Assembly (NCBI RefSeq): GCF_004359215.1
Contig: NW_027152114.1
Coordinates: 1 to 64,000 of the forward strand
Direction of reading: 5' to 3'
DNA: 64,000 bases
Source: Bremia lactucae
Taxonomy: Eukaryota; Oomycota; Peronosporomycetes; Peronosporales; Peronosporaceae
Positions 7,861 through 19,640 of the stretch are shown here, piece after piece; within the stretch, counting starts at the first letter, position 1, and every line of letters begins with the position of its first letter. Under the pieces are notes generated by a model that did no database searches, was not told where the DNA came from, and was given only the letters and a program-made list of their open reading frames with translations. The translations under genes were made by a program, and so were the position numbers.

Positions 7861-10545
7861 GTTGCACGAATGGATTTGACTGCGGTCGTGTGGCAGAATT
7901 TCACTTTGCTTACCGTCAATACGAACGGTATCAAGAAGAGCGAACACCTGCTCTCCCAATTAAGCTTTTCCTGCATCCAGGAGACCAAGCTCCCTGATAA
8001 TCACCACCTGTCCATCTTCCAGTTTAACCTTCACACTTGATTCACGCATAAAATACTCGTTAGCGATCCAGGCGCAGTCAGCACATCGCGGACGATGCAC
8101 CGGTCTGAAGGCGTCCTTACTCTTTTCTGACCCGATTTTCCAGGTTTTGACACGGCAGCAGAACTTCGTGAATTGACTGCCCCGGATCGCTATCTCGTCG
8201 TCCGAGTAGTGGTCAATAGTACCCCAGTGTACGTCAACAACGTATACTCACCGGCGGAAGCTCACGACAAAGCTGTATTTTTTAATCGTCTCCCTGTCAA
8301 TAGCTTTGAAGATCATACGACGCACATTATCCTCGGTGACTTGAACACTTAATCCTAGCCTTAACTCGGCACAGCCACGATTGGTCACTCGTCCAGGCCG
8401 CAGCGCGTGTATGGACTGGCTGGGTCAGTTAAGAGTCGTCGACGCCTGGCACATTCATCACTCAAGAAGGCGCCTGTACACTTGTCCACAGCCACGACTG
8501 AACCGGCTGGACTACGCTCTATTATCGACGGATTTTTGCAACGCGTTATACGGGGATTCGACCTACTTTGATCCAAAGGGCGCTGGTGACCATTTGGCAC
8601 ACAGTAACATTGAAGTCCTTAGCTCAGCCCCAAGGATATGGGTACTGGCGATTTCCTGAATATCTTATACAGTATCTCGACGTGTTCGATGTCATCCGCG
8701 GTGCTGTACAGCAGGCGCTTAAAAATCCTCGCATTGCATCCAATCCGGAATAAGCATGGGAACAATGTAAGAAACCCATTCGGCTTCAGCGGCATCATGC
8801 GGCGGCAACAGGAAGGTGCGCTGGTGGATGCGCGTGCGACGCCCGACCAAGCAGCCTTATTTAATTGCTCCTAGAGCGATGGTATCTCCCAATCGGTGTT
8901 TCATGCTGCACTTGAGACATACCGGGACTGTGCGCACCGATCTAGTTGCTATAAGAAAGACTCGGCTTCCGACTTTCACATTCAGAATTCCGAAACTTCT
9001 TCTCATTTTTTCTTTCGTCTGCTTGATCCGCATCGAAGAAGTTCGGACTCCTGATAGCTCCATCTATGAGCAACCCGGCGGACATCTCAGCCAGGTTTCG
9101 GGCACACTAGGGCTCAATCATGGGTGATGCGGCTAGTCTTGCCGGATCATTACCACCCACCGGCCACTCCAGCCGAGAGGTGCTGCTGGCAACGATTGAT
9201 AAACGTCTCTCCGGTGCTGACCAAGCTATTCTTAATGCTCCCATTGCTGGTGCTGACTTCGCTGAAGCACTAAAGCACATGCTAAGTTTGCCTAGGCATG
9301 GATGGCCTCACTGCTGTTTCTTACCAAATTGCACTCGATATATTTGGTGAATGCCTATGCATTGTGTTCAACCACCAGCTGACACGTGATGAGCTCCTCC
9401 CTTCTCAACGCAAGTCAGCTCTGTGCATGTTACTCAAAAAGGGTTCGCGTAATGGCCCCAACAGCTTCAGACAAATCTCGCTGATTGGTGTAGATGTCAA
9501 TGCGTTGTCCAAGGTGCTGACGTACCGTCTTCAGCTTTTCTTCCACATCTTATTCATGATGACCAGAAGGTTTTGTCAAGCGTTGGTCTCTTCATCACCA
9601 CGTGAGGTTTCTCGCTGGTATACAAGATCTGGTGACCGAACTCGATGAGGCCGCCTACGCCATGTTTCTCGGCTTTGATAAAGAGTTTGACCGGGTCGAG
9701 TGGAGCTAAATGTTTCAAGTGCTTGATCGCACGGGTTGCGGAGGCGACTTTACTTACTGAATAAGACCTCCTATTCAATGGCCACTTCAATCTCCTTTCT
9801 TTCCCACCCGAGGATTCAAACAAGGCGCGCTCGCTATCAGCACTGCTATTTGTCATGGTCATGGAACCCCTTGGTTACCTGCTCCGGCAGCATGAGGAGC
9901 TTGGTGTATGTCTTTCCAACGACCACACTGCCACCAGTGTCTTCTTTGCGGATGATCCCACGTTGCTATCCAGCTCGCTCTCAGGTGTTCAGGCGCAGCT
10001 TGATCTAGTTTAATTTTACTGTGAAGGCTCCGGAGCCAAGCTTAATCTTGCCAAGAGCGTCTTATGCCCTTTAACAGACGTAGCACCTCTCCATGTTTTC
10101 CTGGATTCAAGGTGCTACAACGGGGTGAGACAGATAAGTTCTTGGACATCCTGTTCGGTCTCCAATCTATGCGGACTTGCAGTTTGTCCTTGCCTTTCGG
10201 CTTTTGCCGGTGCGCTCGCGTTTCACATTTCTTCGTGACGCGCATCCCAACATCATCTTTGCGTCCGGGGTGGATGCCATGCAGTTAAATCAGAGAGGCA
10301 CTTATTTTTTGAGTGTGCCCTTCCAGCTGACTTGTGGTCAATCCAATTTCGCGACTGGTCGATTTTTTCGCTGCCATCCCATCGTGGCTAGATATTGCCC
10401 TTCGGCGACCGCCAGGTCTTACGCAGGCTTGGCAGGAGCATGAAGTTGTGATCCGCGACTTATGACAGGTCTCGCGTTGTGACACCCTTCATCTGATGTG
10501 GACTGTGCGCAATGACGCCCTGTTTTGCCAGCGGGCGCCCATACC
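7861..10545 (+). pseudogene. LINE-1 copy (+): ORF2 (endonuclease, RT, C-terminal zinc region)
   Basis: This is a decayed non-LTR polymerase in domain order. The endonuclease starts near 7905 (LLTVNTNGIK, then FSCIQETKLPD), continues with HIILGDLNT near 8325, RLDYALLS near 8505, and GDHLAHS near 8590, matching the apurinic-type endonuclease motifs. The reverse transcriptase (about 9370-10010) has LLPSQRKSAL, KVLTYRLQ, MFLGFDKEFDRVEW and FADDPTLLSS, the last being the catalytic FADD box. A zf-RVT-like tail near 10200-10345 reads KSERHLFFECALPADLW. Many stops and frameshifts make it non-functional. The 5' and 3' ends of the element are not defined. Confidence 0.75.
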
Positions 10546-11120
10546 TCTTGAGCCAGCTCTGCGTTTCGTCTACAGTACGTCTAGCGCACACTTCCGAGCT
10601 TCTCTACGTCGGCTGTACGGATAGACGCAACGATAATTGCTTCGGTCTGTGACGAGCCAGCTTAAGCGCTCACGATCTTTGGGTGCCTTTATGCGTGCCA
10701 ACTCGGCATCGTTCTCAGTGCACTTCCTTTAAAGTTACCCGGGATAATTTTTGACTTGAAGCCAGCTCTCGAGTTGGTGGATTCAATTGATCTAGCTTCT
10801 TTACGGCATGCATCACCCCACACTTCCGGTGAGATGTTGTAATCATATTTTCAATTTATCACGAAATTAAGGTGCGGCGGGTCGGAATTAAGTTTTACAG
10901 GTCCTCTTTTTCTGCGTATGATGCCTTTGGCGTATTATCAAACATGACGGATCCATGTGCGCCATTAATTAGCAGCTATCACTTTCCAGTTTGATATATG
11001 AAAAGAAGTCCAGTCCTGGTATCAATGCCACTTTGGTGGTTCAGTAGTTAACCACTCATTTCTTAAACGGAAGATCACGCGGTGCGGTACCCGAGGCCGA
11101 CAGAAGTGCCAAAAATGACT
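10546..11120. other. No recognisable gene
   Basis: Sequence between the LINE and the next ORFs. It may include the LINE 3' tail, but no poly-A or short tandem tail is visible. Nothing else is identified. Confidence 0.4.
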
Positions 11121-11126
11121 TAATCA

Positions 11127-11700
11127 GTGTCGGTCAAGACTAGAGGGTCGTCGCCAGGGCCCGTAAGGGTGATGGGCAGCCCGAGCCCGACTCTTGATCT
11201 TGGCGTCGCGGCTGTGAATCTTCGACACGGGACCGCTTGTGAGAGCAGCGCGACCGCTGGTTCGGACGAAGCTGCGGCTAGCACTCCATCTGTGCAGCCC
11301 TCCCTTCCAGCTGTGTGATTGCAGGTGTCTCAAGTAACGCCCGCAATGCCAGCGGACGAGAATGCGTCTACTCAGCGCTATCACTTTCGGACGAGAATCG
11401 CTGCACCACTTGTCCCAGCTCAGCGTCCCAAGCGAGCGCGTCGATCCCCAGCCAACGTCACAGTCTTCGAGTTTGAGGCAACCGATGACCGCTGGGGATC
11501 CGCCGACTCGTATGAGTACCATGTTCGCTGGTCGGACACTGCTGAGAGACGTCGTGGGTAGCCCGCCAGCAGCTCATTGATCATGGCAACAAGCCTCTCT
11601 CGATATCGTGGATCGGTTCCTGACATGACATCCAGATCGCAAGACGACGTACCAAGCAATTGTCGCCTAGAATTGTCACTCCCTTCTGGCCATGGCATCC
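11127..11700 (+). pseudogene. Unrecognised alanine/proline-rich ORF fragments
   Basis: Two adjacent open frames (11127-11318 and 11319-11561) read as a low-complexity Ala/Ser/Pro region, then a basic patch (RPKRARRSPANVTVFEF), then SYEYHVRWSD. The last motif recalls the first strands of a chromodomain-like fold, but the aromatic/Trp-Glu continuation is absent, so I do not assign it. The frame breaks at about 11560. It could be the C-terminus of another retroelement polyprotein. Confidence 0.3.
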
Positions 11701-11728
11701 AATGAGGATAACTCTTGCGTTGCGCATG

Positions 11729-12218
11729 CTATCCAAATGGCATATGAGTTGCGTATCCTCGTTGAAGCCAGTTAACAGCTCCCAGACATCTGGCGGGCGG
11801 GAGTATATTTACCAGGCCAATTTCTCCGGCATTGATGTGTCCAGCGGCTTCAAGCATGTTAAACAGATCGTTCGATACTACTGCTATTGCCTCCCCAAGT
11901 CTGGGTGGGGCATTCATCTGCCTCAGCTTCGCTGAAATCTTTTCGACGGAGATGGGGTGGGCTATCTGGCCATAGCGCGACGGGTACTTCCTCTGCCTAA
12001 CGTCGTCCTTGGACCAGATGTTTCCATTGTTGGCATACAAGAAGAATATGCTTGGCCACTGTTTTGCTATGCAAATTACTCAGCTCGGTGCAGTCATTAT
12101 TCGTGAGAATGGAACTAACACAGGATTGGGCGAATACCGTTGGTTTCGTACCATTAATTTCATCCGTCCTATAAAGGTCTTCCTTACCGTTTAGGTTTTT
12201 TACCTCAGCTTTAGCCAT
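11729..12218 (-). pseudogene. Unrecognised broken ORF (about 160 codons)
   Basis: Two minus-strand frames join with a shift near 12030-12050. The first starts MAKAEVKNLNGKEDLYRTDE, and the second continues YANNGNIWSKDDVRQRKYPS and includes a glycine/leucine-rich stretch. It is neither a transposon domain nor a host family I know. It could be a fragment of a host gene; composition does not separate it from its neighbours. Confidence 0.3.
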
Positions 12219-12315
12219 ATAGCTCCATTACGACTCATTTTGGCATATGCAAAGATAACCCTCCAATCAAAAGCTGACCAGTTTTGCAGCATTGATGCTT
12301 GAAAGTCAAGAAGCA

Positions 12316-12386
12316 GCCTCCAGGTGGAATTGAATCACCGACCTTTCGCTTACGAAGCGAGAGCTCTACCACTGACCTATAGGGGC
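12316..12386 (-). tRNA. tRNA-Thr(CGT)-like gene, copy 2
   Basis: The minus strand gives acceptor GCCCCTA facing TGGAGGC with one clear mismatch. The D-arm is GGTCAGTGGTAGAGC, the anticodon arm CTCGC-TTCGTAA-GCGAA (anticodon CGT), and the T-arm GGTGA-TTCAATT-CCACC with one mismatch. It is the best of the three copies by acceptor pairing, but still imperfect. Confidence 0.6.
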
Positions 12387-12389
12387 AGG

Positions 12390-12605
12390 GGTCACACGTT
12401 GGCGCAGTGGTTAAGCACCGACATGTCGACTCAAAGTTCACGGGTTTAGCCCCGCGCCAACCAAAAACAGCAAATGCAGCAGACTTTCCGATACCGCTGG
12501 AACCCCGGGTATCATCGATAAGCAAAGATAAGCCCTATGGCTAGAATTAAATCAGAGATAAAAAAAACTGAGCGAAAAGTAAGATTAAAAAGAATGGGTT
12601 GTAGA
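12390..12605 (+). repeat. tRNA-derived SINE-like unit, copy 2
   Basis: TGGCGCAGTGG (12400-12410) and GGGTTTAGCCCC (12442-12453) act as A-box and B-box. GTTGGCG (12398-12404) pairs perfectly with CGCCAAC (12455-12461). The non-tRNA body after it matches copy 1 at 4336-4470. Confidence 0.45.
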
Positions 12606-12608
12606 AAA

Positions 12609-12840
12609 CACATTGGAATGTTTATGTTAATAAACTCCAATGTTAAAATCATCACTGCTGACCGTGACTCAGAAAAAAGAAGTGGAACGGCACGTACTCC
12701 GTCGAGTGATACTCATTATACTAACGATTCGTTGAATGCTGAAAGCATTGTTGTTGGCCTAAGGCCGAGTCATCAAGGGTGTAATATCCCTGATATACGT
12801 TGAGTGGCACGTTTAAGTCCACCGAGTGTGGCCGGCCGAG
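12609..12840 (+). pseudogene. G1 gypsy fragment inserted in the tRNA block
   Basis: From about 12690 onward this matches the reverse complement of 24790-24930, a pre-RT part of G1 copy B, with shared TGAATGCTGAAAGCATTGT and CATCAAGGGTGTAATAT. It interrupts the repeat block relative to copy 1. No ORF of interest remains. Confidence 0.6.
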
Positions 12841-13110
12841 GTGGCACAATTTTTGTCAAAGCCGAGTAGGCATAGGTTGTGTTAACGATAAATATACGAC
12901 CGTCTTTCAACTGAGCTATAGGGGTATATAAAAAAAGTTTGCCAAATTACAAACAGAACATAGATACACGGTCTAGGGACAGCCACAACACAGGGGAAAT
13001 ACTCTCCACAAGAGATACCTCAGGTCGACGAATTCATCAGGAGCGATCGCAAACCCGATAATTTATAACTATTACATTCTTTCAAGTCAGGGCGGGGGGG
13101 GGGGAATAGC

Positions 13111-13520
13111 TCCGTTAAAAGTTGTCTATATTAATTTTATAGACGTGGACTAGTCAATCTACCTGGCTTTGTCTGATATGGTTCTGAAAATATCCGATTG
13201 TGCAAGCGTTTTTTGGGCTTTCTTTTTACTTTTGCTTTTTAAAAGCAAAAGAACATCGACAGGATGGCGTCAACGCGAGCAACCCTTCGGACGGACACGG
13301 CCTCTGCTGGGACCCGTACGCGCCTCAGGCACGATGACAGTGCATCTGCGATCCCATGTTCCTCTTCAAATAGGTTGGGGACGAAGGTAGTGCTCGCACT
13401 CCCCGCGCCAGTCGCCACGTGTACGTGTCGTAGCATTTTCCCGTTATTTCGAAATTATCAAAATTTCATTTATTTTTCGCAGCCCATCAGCCTGCATCAT
13501 TGCCATGGAATCGGTCCAGC
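13111..13520. other. No recognisable gene
   Basis: Short ORFs on both strands (13239-13436, 13264-13641) have no recognisable motif. The sequence matches nothing else in the window that I can see. Confidence 0.4.
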
Positions 13521-16500
13521 TCAAAACGACGTTGCTGAGCCCAGACATTTAGGATCAAAGAATGCGCCAAATATTGGTGGCTGTGGGTCCCGAGGCTGGG
13601 AGCAGCTGCGCCGTTGTTGGGATGGCCGACAAAATATGTAAGTTGGTTTGGGCGAGATACCGCCCATGTTCATCCAAACGAACAACAGGTTCTTCAACCC
13701 GGTGTGCGAACACTGGTAATTTTTACGATGATGGTCCATAAAGCTCGACAATGTGGTTGCACACGGAGTCCCTGCAGTGCATTTTGTAGCACTTTTAGCT
13801 GGTCTATTTTGTACAAGCGTCGCTGTAAGAATCGGATATGCGCCGCAAACATTATTAGCACCACATGCAGTGCTGCAAGCGTCGGAGTCGGCTGGCGCCC
13901 ATCGGAAAGGCATCGGATTTAGTCGGACCAGATGAAGTGAAAAAAAAAAAGCGTCACCGCCTGGAGAACGTGCCACAGGTTAGCAACGACGTCTTCCGCA
14001 CTTTTCCATTCCTGACGGATACTCATAGTCCTTGGAGAGCGATGTCCAGCCAGACGGGCCGAAGAGTATAAAATTGAGCCATCATATCGAAAGCCAGCAG
14101 CCACAACCCTCTCGCAAGCGTACAGCCAAAAATCAAGTGCTGCTCAGTCTCAAACGCTTCGCATCTAGCACGAACGCAATTGCAAATGCGTGGGTAAGAC
14201 TCTTTTAGAAACTAAAACCGCGAGCGTACTGGAAGAAGTCGGAACGCGAGGCGAAATAGCAGGTTTTCAAATACGGGAAGCAGGATCGTTCGCAGATAGT
14301 TGATGTACTTCAAGTACTTTTTGATCTGCTCTCGACCAGCCGTCTGCGAGTGTATCGTCATCCGATGAGGTTTTGTCGGCGGCTGTAATGTTCATGCGAC
14401 ACGAACAAGTGCAGATCGCGGGATCAGTGGATCAAGCACACCTTTTCGTTGCGTCTAGAGCTCAAGTAGGGGATGCATGGTCGCAGAAGAGTCTGAGGTT
14501 GAAGGATGAGCCATGTTGCTTCAAGGCGCTGAACGATTTGTGTAGCCTCTAAATAGAATACTTTAAGGCACTTCATCTGGAGGCCAAGTGACGCCGACAA
14601 AAGCGTGAAGCGAGATATGTGTGCACGAAGTCGTCCTGTGATGGCCAAGCATCCCCAACGCTTGGTGAGTCCACAAGCGATCGCACACCAAATACCCAAG
14701 AAATATGAAGCCGAAGGCTTCGTTGCGGCTCGACCACCATTCCAAGACACCGTCGATGTGCTCTGATGGTGGTGGCTCTTGGAGTTTGTTCGAAGTGAAA
14801 TGTCGTATCTGAGTGAAACAAGATCGGCTGACAAAGACCATACCAGGTGCGTTCCTCGAGTGGAGGTTTTGCCACGTTACTTCCCAACGGATTCTGTACC
14901 ACGTTGTCCATGGTGCTTTCCACCATAATAAAATTAGGCTCCACTTTGTTAATTTACCGTGACGTATCGGAGAGATTGTGAGGAAGTCTAAAGCTTCGCG
15001 TCGACCTGGGCGAGGAAGGAATAAGTGCAGCAGCTCGGCACCTGCTGACGTCGAATTCTGAATTCCCTTCAAGATAGCAGCATTCGTAAGCTGCAGGAGA
15101 AGCTGCAGTTGCTGTCGCTAATGATTTGCTGTTAGACTGAGGATTACCAAATCACCGTCGCGGCGGTGTTAATACCAAAAATTTCTTGGTATGAGCTGGA
15201 CATGCGAGGCGTCACGATCATGTTTACGACATAGCACAAACCGATACAGCATCGACTGCTACCGCTTCACTACCGTTGCCGGAATTGCCACATGTCCTGT
15301 GTGATGCCTTAAACGAGAGAGGATTATCGTTTGAGCTACCAGGAGTCGACCATGAAGCGTCCGCGCTCTACGATACCACATCTTGAAGCAGTCGTACAAG
15401 CGCTGCTTTAGAAGATGCACGAGGGCGCCATCTACCGACGATTGCCCAAACAGGATGTCAAGGTAATTTACCGTCTCCGTGCGGTTGAGTACTTGTACTC
15501 TAGAAGCAAAGGACAGTCTTGATTTCTGTTCAATGCCAGCAGCATCGATTTGGACATATTGAGTGTTGCACCAGAGCCTTTGCAGTACTCCTCCACAATC
15601 TCAAAATGGGCTTGCAAGTTTGGTATCGATCCACCCAGAAGAGTCGAGTCATCCGCGAAGAACGCGCTTGTAATAGTGTGATTTGCGTTCGGACATCATC
15701 GTGAGACCTCAGCAGGTTGCCAAACGGCTCAATGTTTAAGATGAAGAGAAGCGCAGATAGCCGATCGCCTTGATTTACCACTTATGTTGAATATAGTGCA
15801 GACTGAATGTTTTGGTTGATTAGCAGTGCCGTGAGTGACGGTGTACAGCAACTGAATCCACTGTGTATATCGCGAGCTCCATTTACTTTGAGCAATCTGA
15901 ACATGTAGTGCCAATTGACCCGATGAAACGCCGTTTCAAAGTCCAGGAAAAGTGTATACACTTCTTCATCCCGACTTGTAACGAGATCTTGCAGATCGGC
16001 GAGGAAGCAATGTGGTGGTGTATGGAACGGCCTTTGAGAAAGCCTTTTTGTTCTGAGTGGATAAAATTTGGTGTGACACTTTGTAGCCTGTACGTCAAAG
16101 ATTTTGACAGGACCTTCACATCGACTTGCATTAGAGCGATGGGTCGGTAGTTTCCAGGCTCAGCTCGTGACCCTTTCTTGTGTAAGAGCACCACTGCCAA
16201 CTTCGTTTGAGATTAAAGCAGCTTGCCATATCTAAGTCGATCGGCAAAGACGATGTGTATGCAGCCGCCAAACACTATTGGAGCCACCTGGTCGAAGCCA
16301 GCAGACTAACCGTCCATGCCGGGTGCTGACGACGATTTCATGTGCTTAATCGCACTTGCAAGGTATGATGGCGTCATTGGTGCGTCCAGAATTGTACGTC
16401 GATATCGGTGACAAAGCATGTGACTGAGTTGCGATGCTTGCGCTGCTTACAATCGTCGGGTGGAGGAGATCGCCTACGAGGGCTGTTATGATCCCTCATC

Positions 16501-17108
16501 TTAGACCCCCAGTATTCCATGAAACGGAGAGAAGTATTGTGAGGGTTTGTCGAGATAACCCACTCGGTGTCTAGCAACGAGGGACTAGACCCCCCGCTAT
16601 CATTACAACGATCCTATTAACGTCCTCAAGTTGCAGTACCGAAGATGAAGAGGAATATAAATCATCAAGCTTTTGGAGAGTCTCCAAATCGTTAAGAAGG
16701 GGGCCATTGCACCTTTCTCCATTGCTGCAAGTAGAAATCCTAGATTTCAGAACGTAGGAGGAGTAGGAGGATATTAGGATGAATTAGGGGCGTGGGATGC
16801 ACTGGAATCCACTCGACTGGTTCACCAGTGATATACCGGATCCAGTTATCGTTGGAGAAGATCGTCGGTGCTATGGACATGAGCATGAGCTCAAATGTGC
16901 CCAACGCCTTGGTCGCTCGAGACAGCCACTTGATGGAATTGGACGACGTCTACCATTTGGCACACACTTTGAAGATGTCACCACACTTAGATGGGACTTG
17001 CATCCCTATTATTATTGTTCACTTCTTGCAAAATGTGGTGTCTTCATTAGGCTGTGTCGCACACAGCACACGGTTTATGACATGCAGCTGGGCAAGTCTA
17101 GCGCCGTC
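13521..17108 (-). pseudogene. LINE-2 copy (-): ORF2 remnant
   Basis: A minus-strand non-LTR polymerase in decay. RT pieces lie at 16200-15883 (VVLLHKKGSRAEPGNYRPIA, then QVDVKVLSKSLTYRLQ, KGFLKGRSIHHH) and 15781-15530 (GDRLSALLFILNIEPF, with FADDSTLLGG in the next frame as catalytic box). The post-RT region includes VFYLEATQIVQRLEA (about 14560) and FRLAFRLLPVRSRF (about 14180), which align with the + copy at 18290 and 18600. A zinc-like tail (AFETEQHLIFGCTLARGLW) is inferred with frameshifts near 14130. The endonuclease portion (about 16600-17108) shows no clear motif. Confidence 0.7.
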
Positions 17109-17632
17109 TTAGCCACTCGCTTCCATTTTCAGTGACAGCGCACTGTTGAAAGCGAGAGGTGACGCGACTGCCATCCTTGTGATGTTGTCAGGATTTGTCA
17201 CTTTTTCGAGAAGAGTGCACACTCCGTCGACCTGGGCGTCTGCAGCCGCAACGCGGTCAGGAAATATGCTGAGAAGGGCCGTGTTCTCGTCGTCTGGCAT
17301 AGACTCAGCTACAGCTGGGACCGGTGACGGCTTATATGCCTTCTTGACTGTCGTGTGGTGCTTCTCGAAGAAGAATGCAGACTCGGACGATGTCTTTAGT
17401 GCGTTGGGCTGCTTTGCATTCACAGGACCCTTTGACGCCAAAACCCAAACTGATGGTTCGTAGTCAAGTCTTTCATTTCGAGCTTGACTTCTATCGTTTG
17501 GAGAGCCTGATAGTAATTGGAGCTGAAAATACCATTCAACGGTTGTGCGACTGAAGAAGTGAACCTAAGCAGGACTTTGTGTTGGCCGCTGCGGGAAAAT
17601 CGACACCACCTGCCAGTGAATATGGTATCCAT
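17109..17632 (-). pseudogene. LINE-2 copy (-): ORF1 remnant
   Basis: Two minus-strand ORFs (17632-17420 and 17441-17109) lie directly upstream of the ORF2 remnant. The second reads MASKGPVNAKQPNALKTSSE, then FFEKHHTTVKKAYKPSPVPA. Its position and general pattern parallel the region at 6880-7180 in the + LINE. No conserved domain is visible. Confidence 0.4.
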
Positions 17633-17636
17633 TTAC

Positions 17637-18071
17637 AAAAGCAGCGAAGGATAAAAAGAATAAACGAATAGCGCATTAAATAACGCAAGCTGCTCGATAA
17701 ATATTCTGCGGCGGGTGTTGGTACTTCGAAGATTCTAATATACGCATCGTGTCCCGTGCGCGGTGCAATGTACCTACATCATCTTGCGTGTGTTGTCAAG
17801 ATGACATCGACATAATGTATGTACCGAGCCTTAACAAAAGTACAGCGTCGTATTCTCCGATGCAACCAGATCATAGCGTAATGATCGTACAATTTACTCG
17901 TATTGATGACGGCAAGAATATGGCGAAAATAGTAATTCTACGACCCTCCAATCAAAGATTAATCAGAATTGAAGCATTGATGCTCGAAAGTCAAGAAGCA
18001 GCCCCCAGACGGGATTGAACCACCGAACTTTCGCTTACGAAGCAAGTGCTCTACTACTGAGCTATTGAAGC
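17637..18071 (+). repeat. tRNA-bearing repeat block, copy 3
   Basis: It matches 3829-4262 over its length, with shared GGCGGGTGTTGGTACTTCGA and GTGTTGTCAAGATGACATCG. It ends at the tRNA-Thr gene and lacks the SINE-like unit. It abuts the LINE-2 5' end. Confidence 0.8.
18001..18071 (-). tRNA. tRNA-Thr(CGT)-like gene, copy 3
   Basis: Minus strand: acceptor GCTTCAA/TGGGGGC (one mismatch and several G-T pairs), a perfect D-stem GCTC/GAGC, anticodon arm CTTGC-TTCGTAA-GCGAA (anticodon CGT, one G-T pair), and T-arm GGTGG-TTCAATC-CCGTC that pairs throughout. The B-box is the best preserved of the three copies. Function is plausible but unproven. Confidence 0.6.
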
Positions 18072-18249
18072 AGATAGTGGACGAGGGCCGAAGTGCTGGG
18101 CGGTGTCTCGGCATAATATCCGAGCCACAACGCTGTTTTCGGCTGCAAATCTCACTTTTCCTCGGACTTTGATCTCTCAGTGACTTTGTGAGGGCGAGGC
18201 ATGGACGAATCACTATGACTTTTCGCGAAGTCATATCGACTTCACGCAC

Positions 18250-19213
18250 TTGCAAGTCGAACCTTGTGTACATATACGGTGGCTGCGCATGCTGTACCGT
18301 GAAGCAATACAGATCGTGGACCGACTCGGTGCATTAAATCTAATGCGAGGCTTGTCGTTCGCAAGCCTGCAGCGACTGCTTCCGTTCTTAGGGTGTAAAA
18401 GCGACACGCGAAAGTATTTGATCCCTTCGATCCCGATGTCAGCGCTTCTGTCCACCGTTTGGACACCATAACTATAAAAAAACAAATCCAATGAAGGTTT
18501 TCTCAACACGCGTCGATGATAACCGAATCAAGGCTTTTGTAGAATACAGCAAGAACCTGCGCGAGATTTTTCTTTCGGTCTTCGAAGACTTGCAGTTCCG
18601 CCTTGTGTTCCGGCTGTTTCCAGTTCGCTCGCGCTTCTGGGTTTTGGAAGCGTCCCGTCTAGGTATCCGCATCTGTGTACGCGACGACTGCGAGTCGATC
18701 GAGACCGAGAAACACTTATTCTTTGATTGTTTACTTGCTTCACAGCTCTGGTGTCACGTGATCGCGGTCGTTTCGCCACTCTTTGCCGCAAGGCCAGACT
18801 GGCTCGACATCGTTGGCGTCCGAGCTGCGCGTGCGAGACGAACGGGGGGGGCACACCGATGTCGTTCGCGACGCAGGGCACGTTCTTTGAGCTTCAACAA
18901 TGCACGTGCTCTGGAGCAACCACAACCGTTGGTGTTCGGACGGACGAAAACCCTTGCCTGTGACTCCAGCACTCGCGGTGGTATTCACGACCTTCGCGGC
19001 ATATGTAAGGTTCTAATTGAGCAGGATTTACGACATCACAGAGCAGCTTGGCCTTTGTCAGATACTGCGGTCAATGTGCTCGCACTCAACATTTGGCGAC
19101 TACGTCAGTTTTCGACCGAATTCTATCCGTGTTCGCTCACGGACTCACCATTTCATCATATTAAAAGTCAGAGACGATATGTGCAATTTGTGGGGGTTTC
19201 TCCTCTATTTTAA
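18250..19213 (+). pseudogene. LINE-3 copy (+): post-RT region and zf-RVT
   Basis: The frame at 18250-18471 carries MLYREAIQIVDRLGALNL. The 240-codon ORF at 18491-19213 carries EDLQFRLVFRLFPVRSRFW and the zinc-like CVRDDCESIETEKHLFFDC. These align with the post-RT part of LINE-2. A G-run at 18845-18852 marks a frameshift: past it the parental frame reads VLWSNHNRWCSDGRKPLP in another phase. The RT domain is absent, so this is a 5'-truncated LINE insertion, which is common for non-LTR elements. Confidence 0.7.
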
Positions 19214-19640
19214 CCGCCTCAAGCCACAATAGCTCACTTCCCATTTTCCAGCTCCGAAACACCCGACACCAGGTGTCCGCACTGCCTTCTTCTCATGTGA
19301 CTCTTTCGGCCAACTTGGACCAAGCCACGATCGCTCGCTTAACGCAAAGCTCCTCTCTGCGAACTGAATTGTCATTGACTGACTCTTTTGCCATCTTCCG
19401 AATGATCGAAATTTGAAAAACAATTGCATCTGTACGAAAGAATATTGCGATTCAGACGAAGATCGATCGCGGACGTGAAAGAGCATCAAAACCCACGTCT
19501 AGGGCAGTATCGACAGAAGGCAAGACATGCCTGGTACTAGATTTATTTAAACATTTGTGCTTCAAAACGGTGTTTTGGCAGTTGTCGACATTTAAAAAAA
19601 ATACCGACGTCTGTCCAAAAGCACATGCAGCGTCGAAGGT
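19214..19640. other. No recognisable gene
   Basis: It may contain the LINE-3 3' tail. Only short ORFs are present and nothing is recognised. Confidence 0.4.

Larger units (their letters stand above)
12258..13110 (+). repeat. tRNA-bearing repeat block, copy 2
   Basis: It aligns with about 4170-4733 through the tRNA-Thr gene, the SINE-like unit, the tRNA half and the CCACAACACAGGGGAAATAC segment. It differs by an insertion at about 12609-12840 and ends inside the tRNA-Arg-like gene at an 11-G run (13094-13104). U6 and tRNA-Ser were not duplicated here. Confidence 0.75.

Noticed and set aside
11319..11561. Chromodomain at 11.5 kb
   Set aside because: EYHVRWSD resembles the start of one, but the Trp-Glu part and the C-terminal helix are missing.
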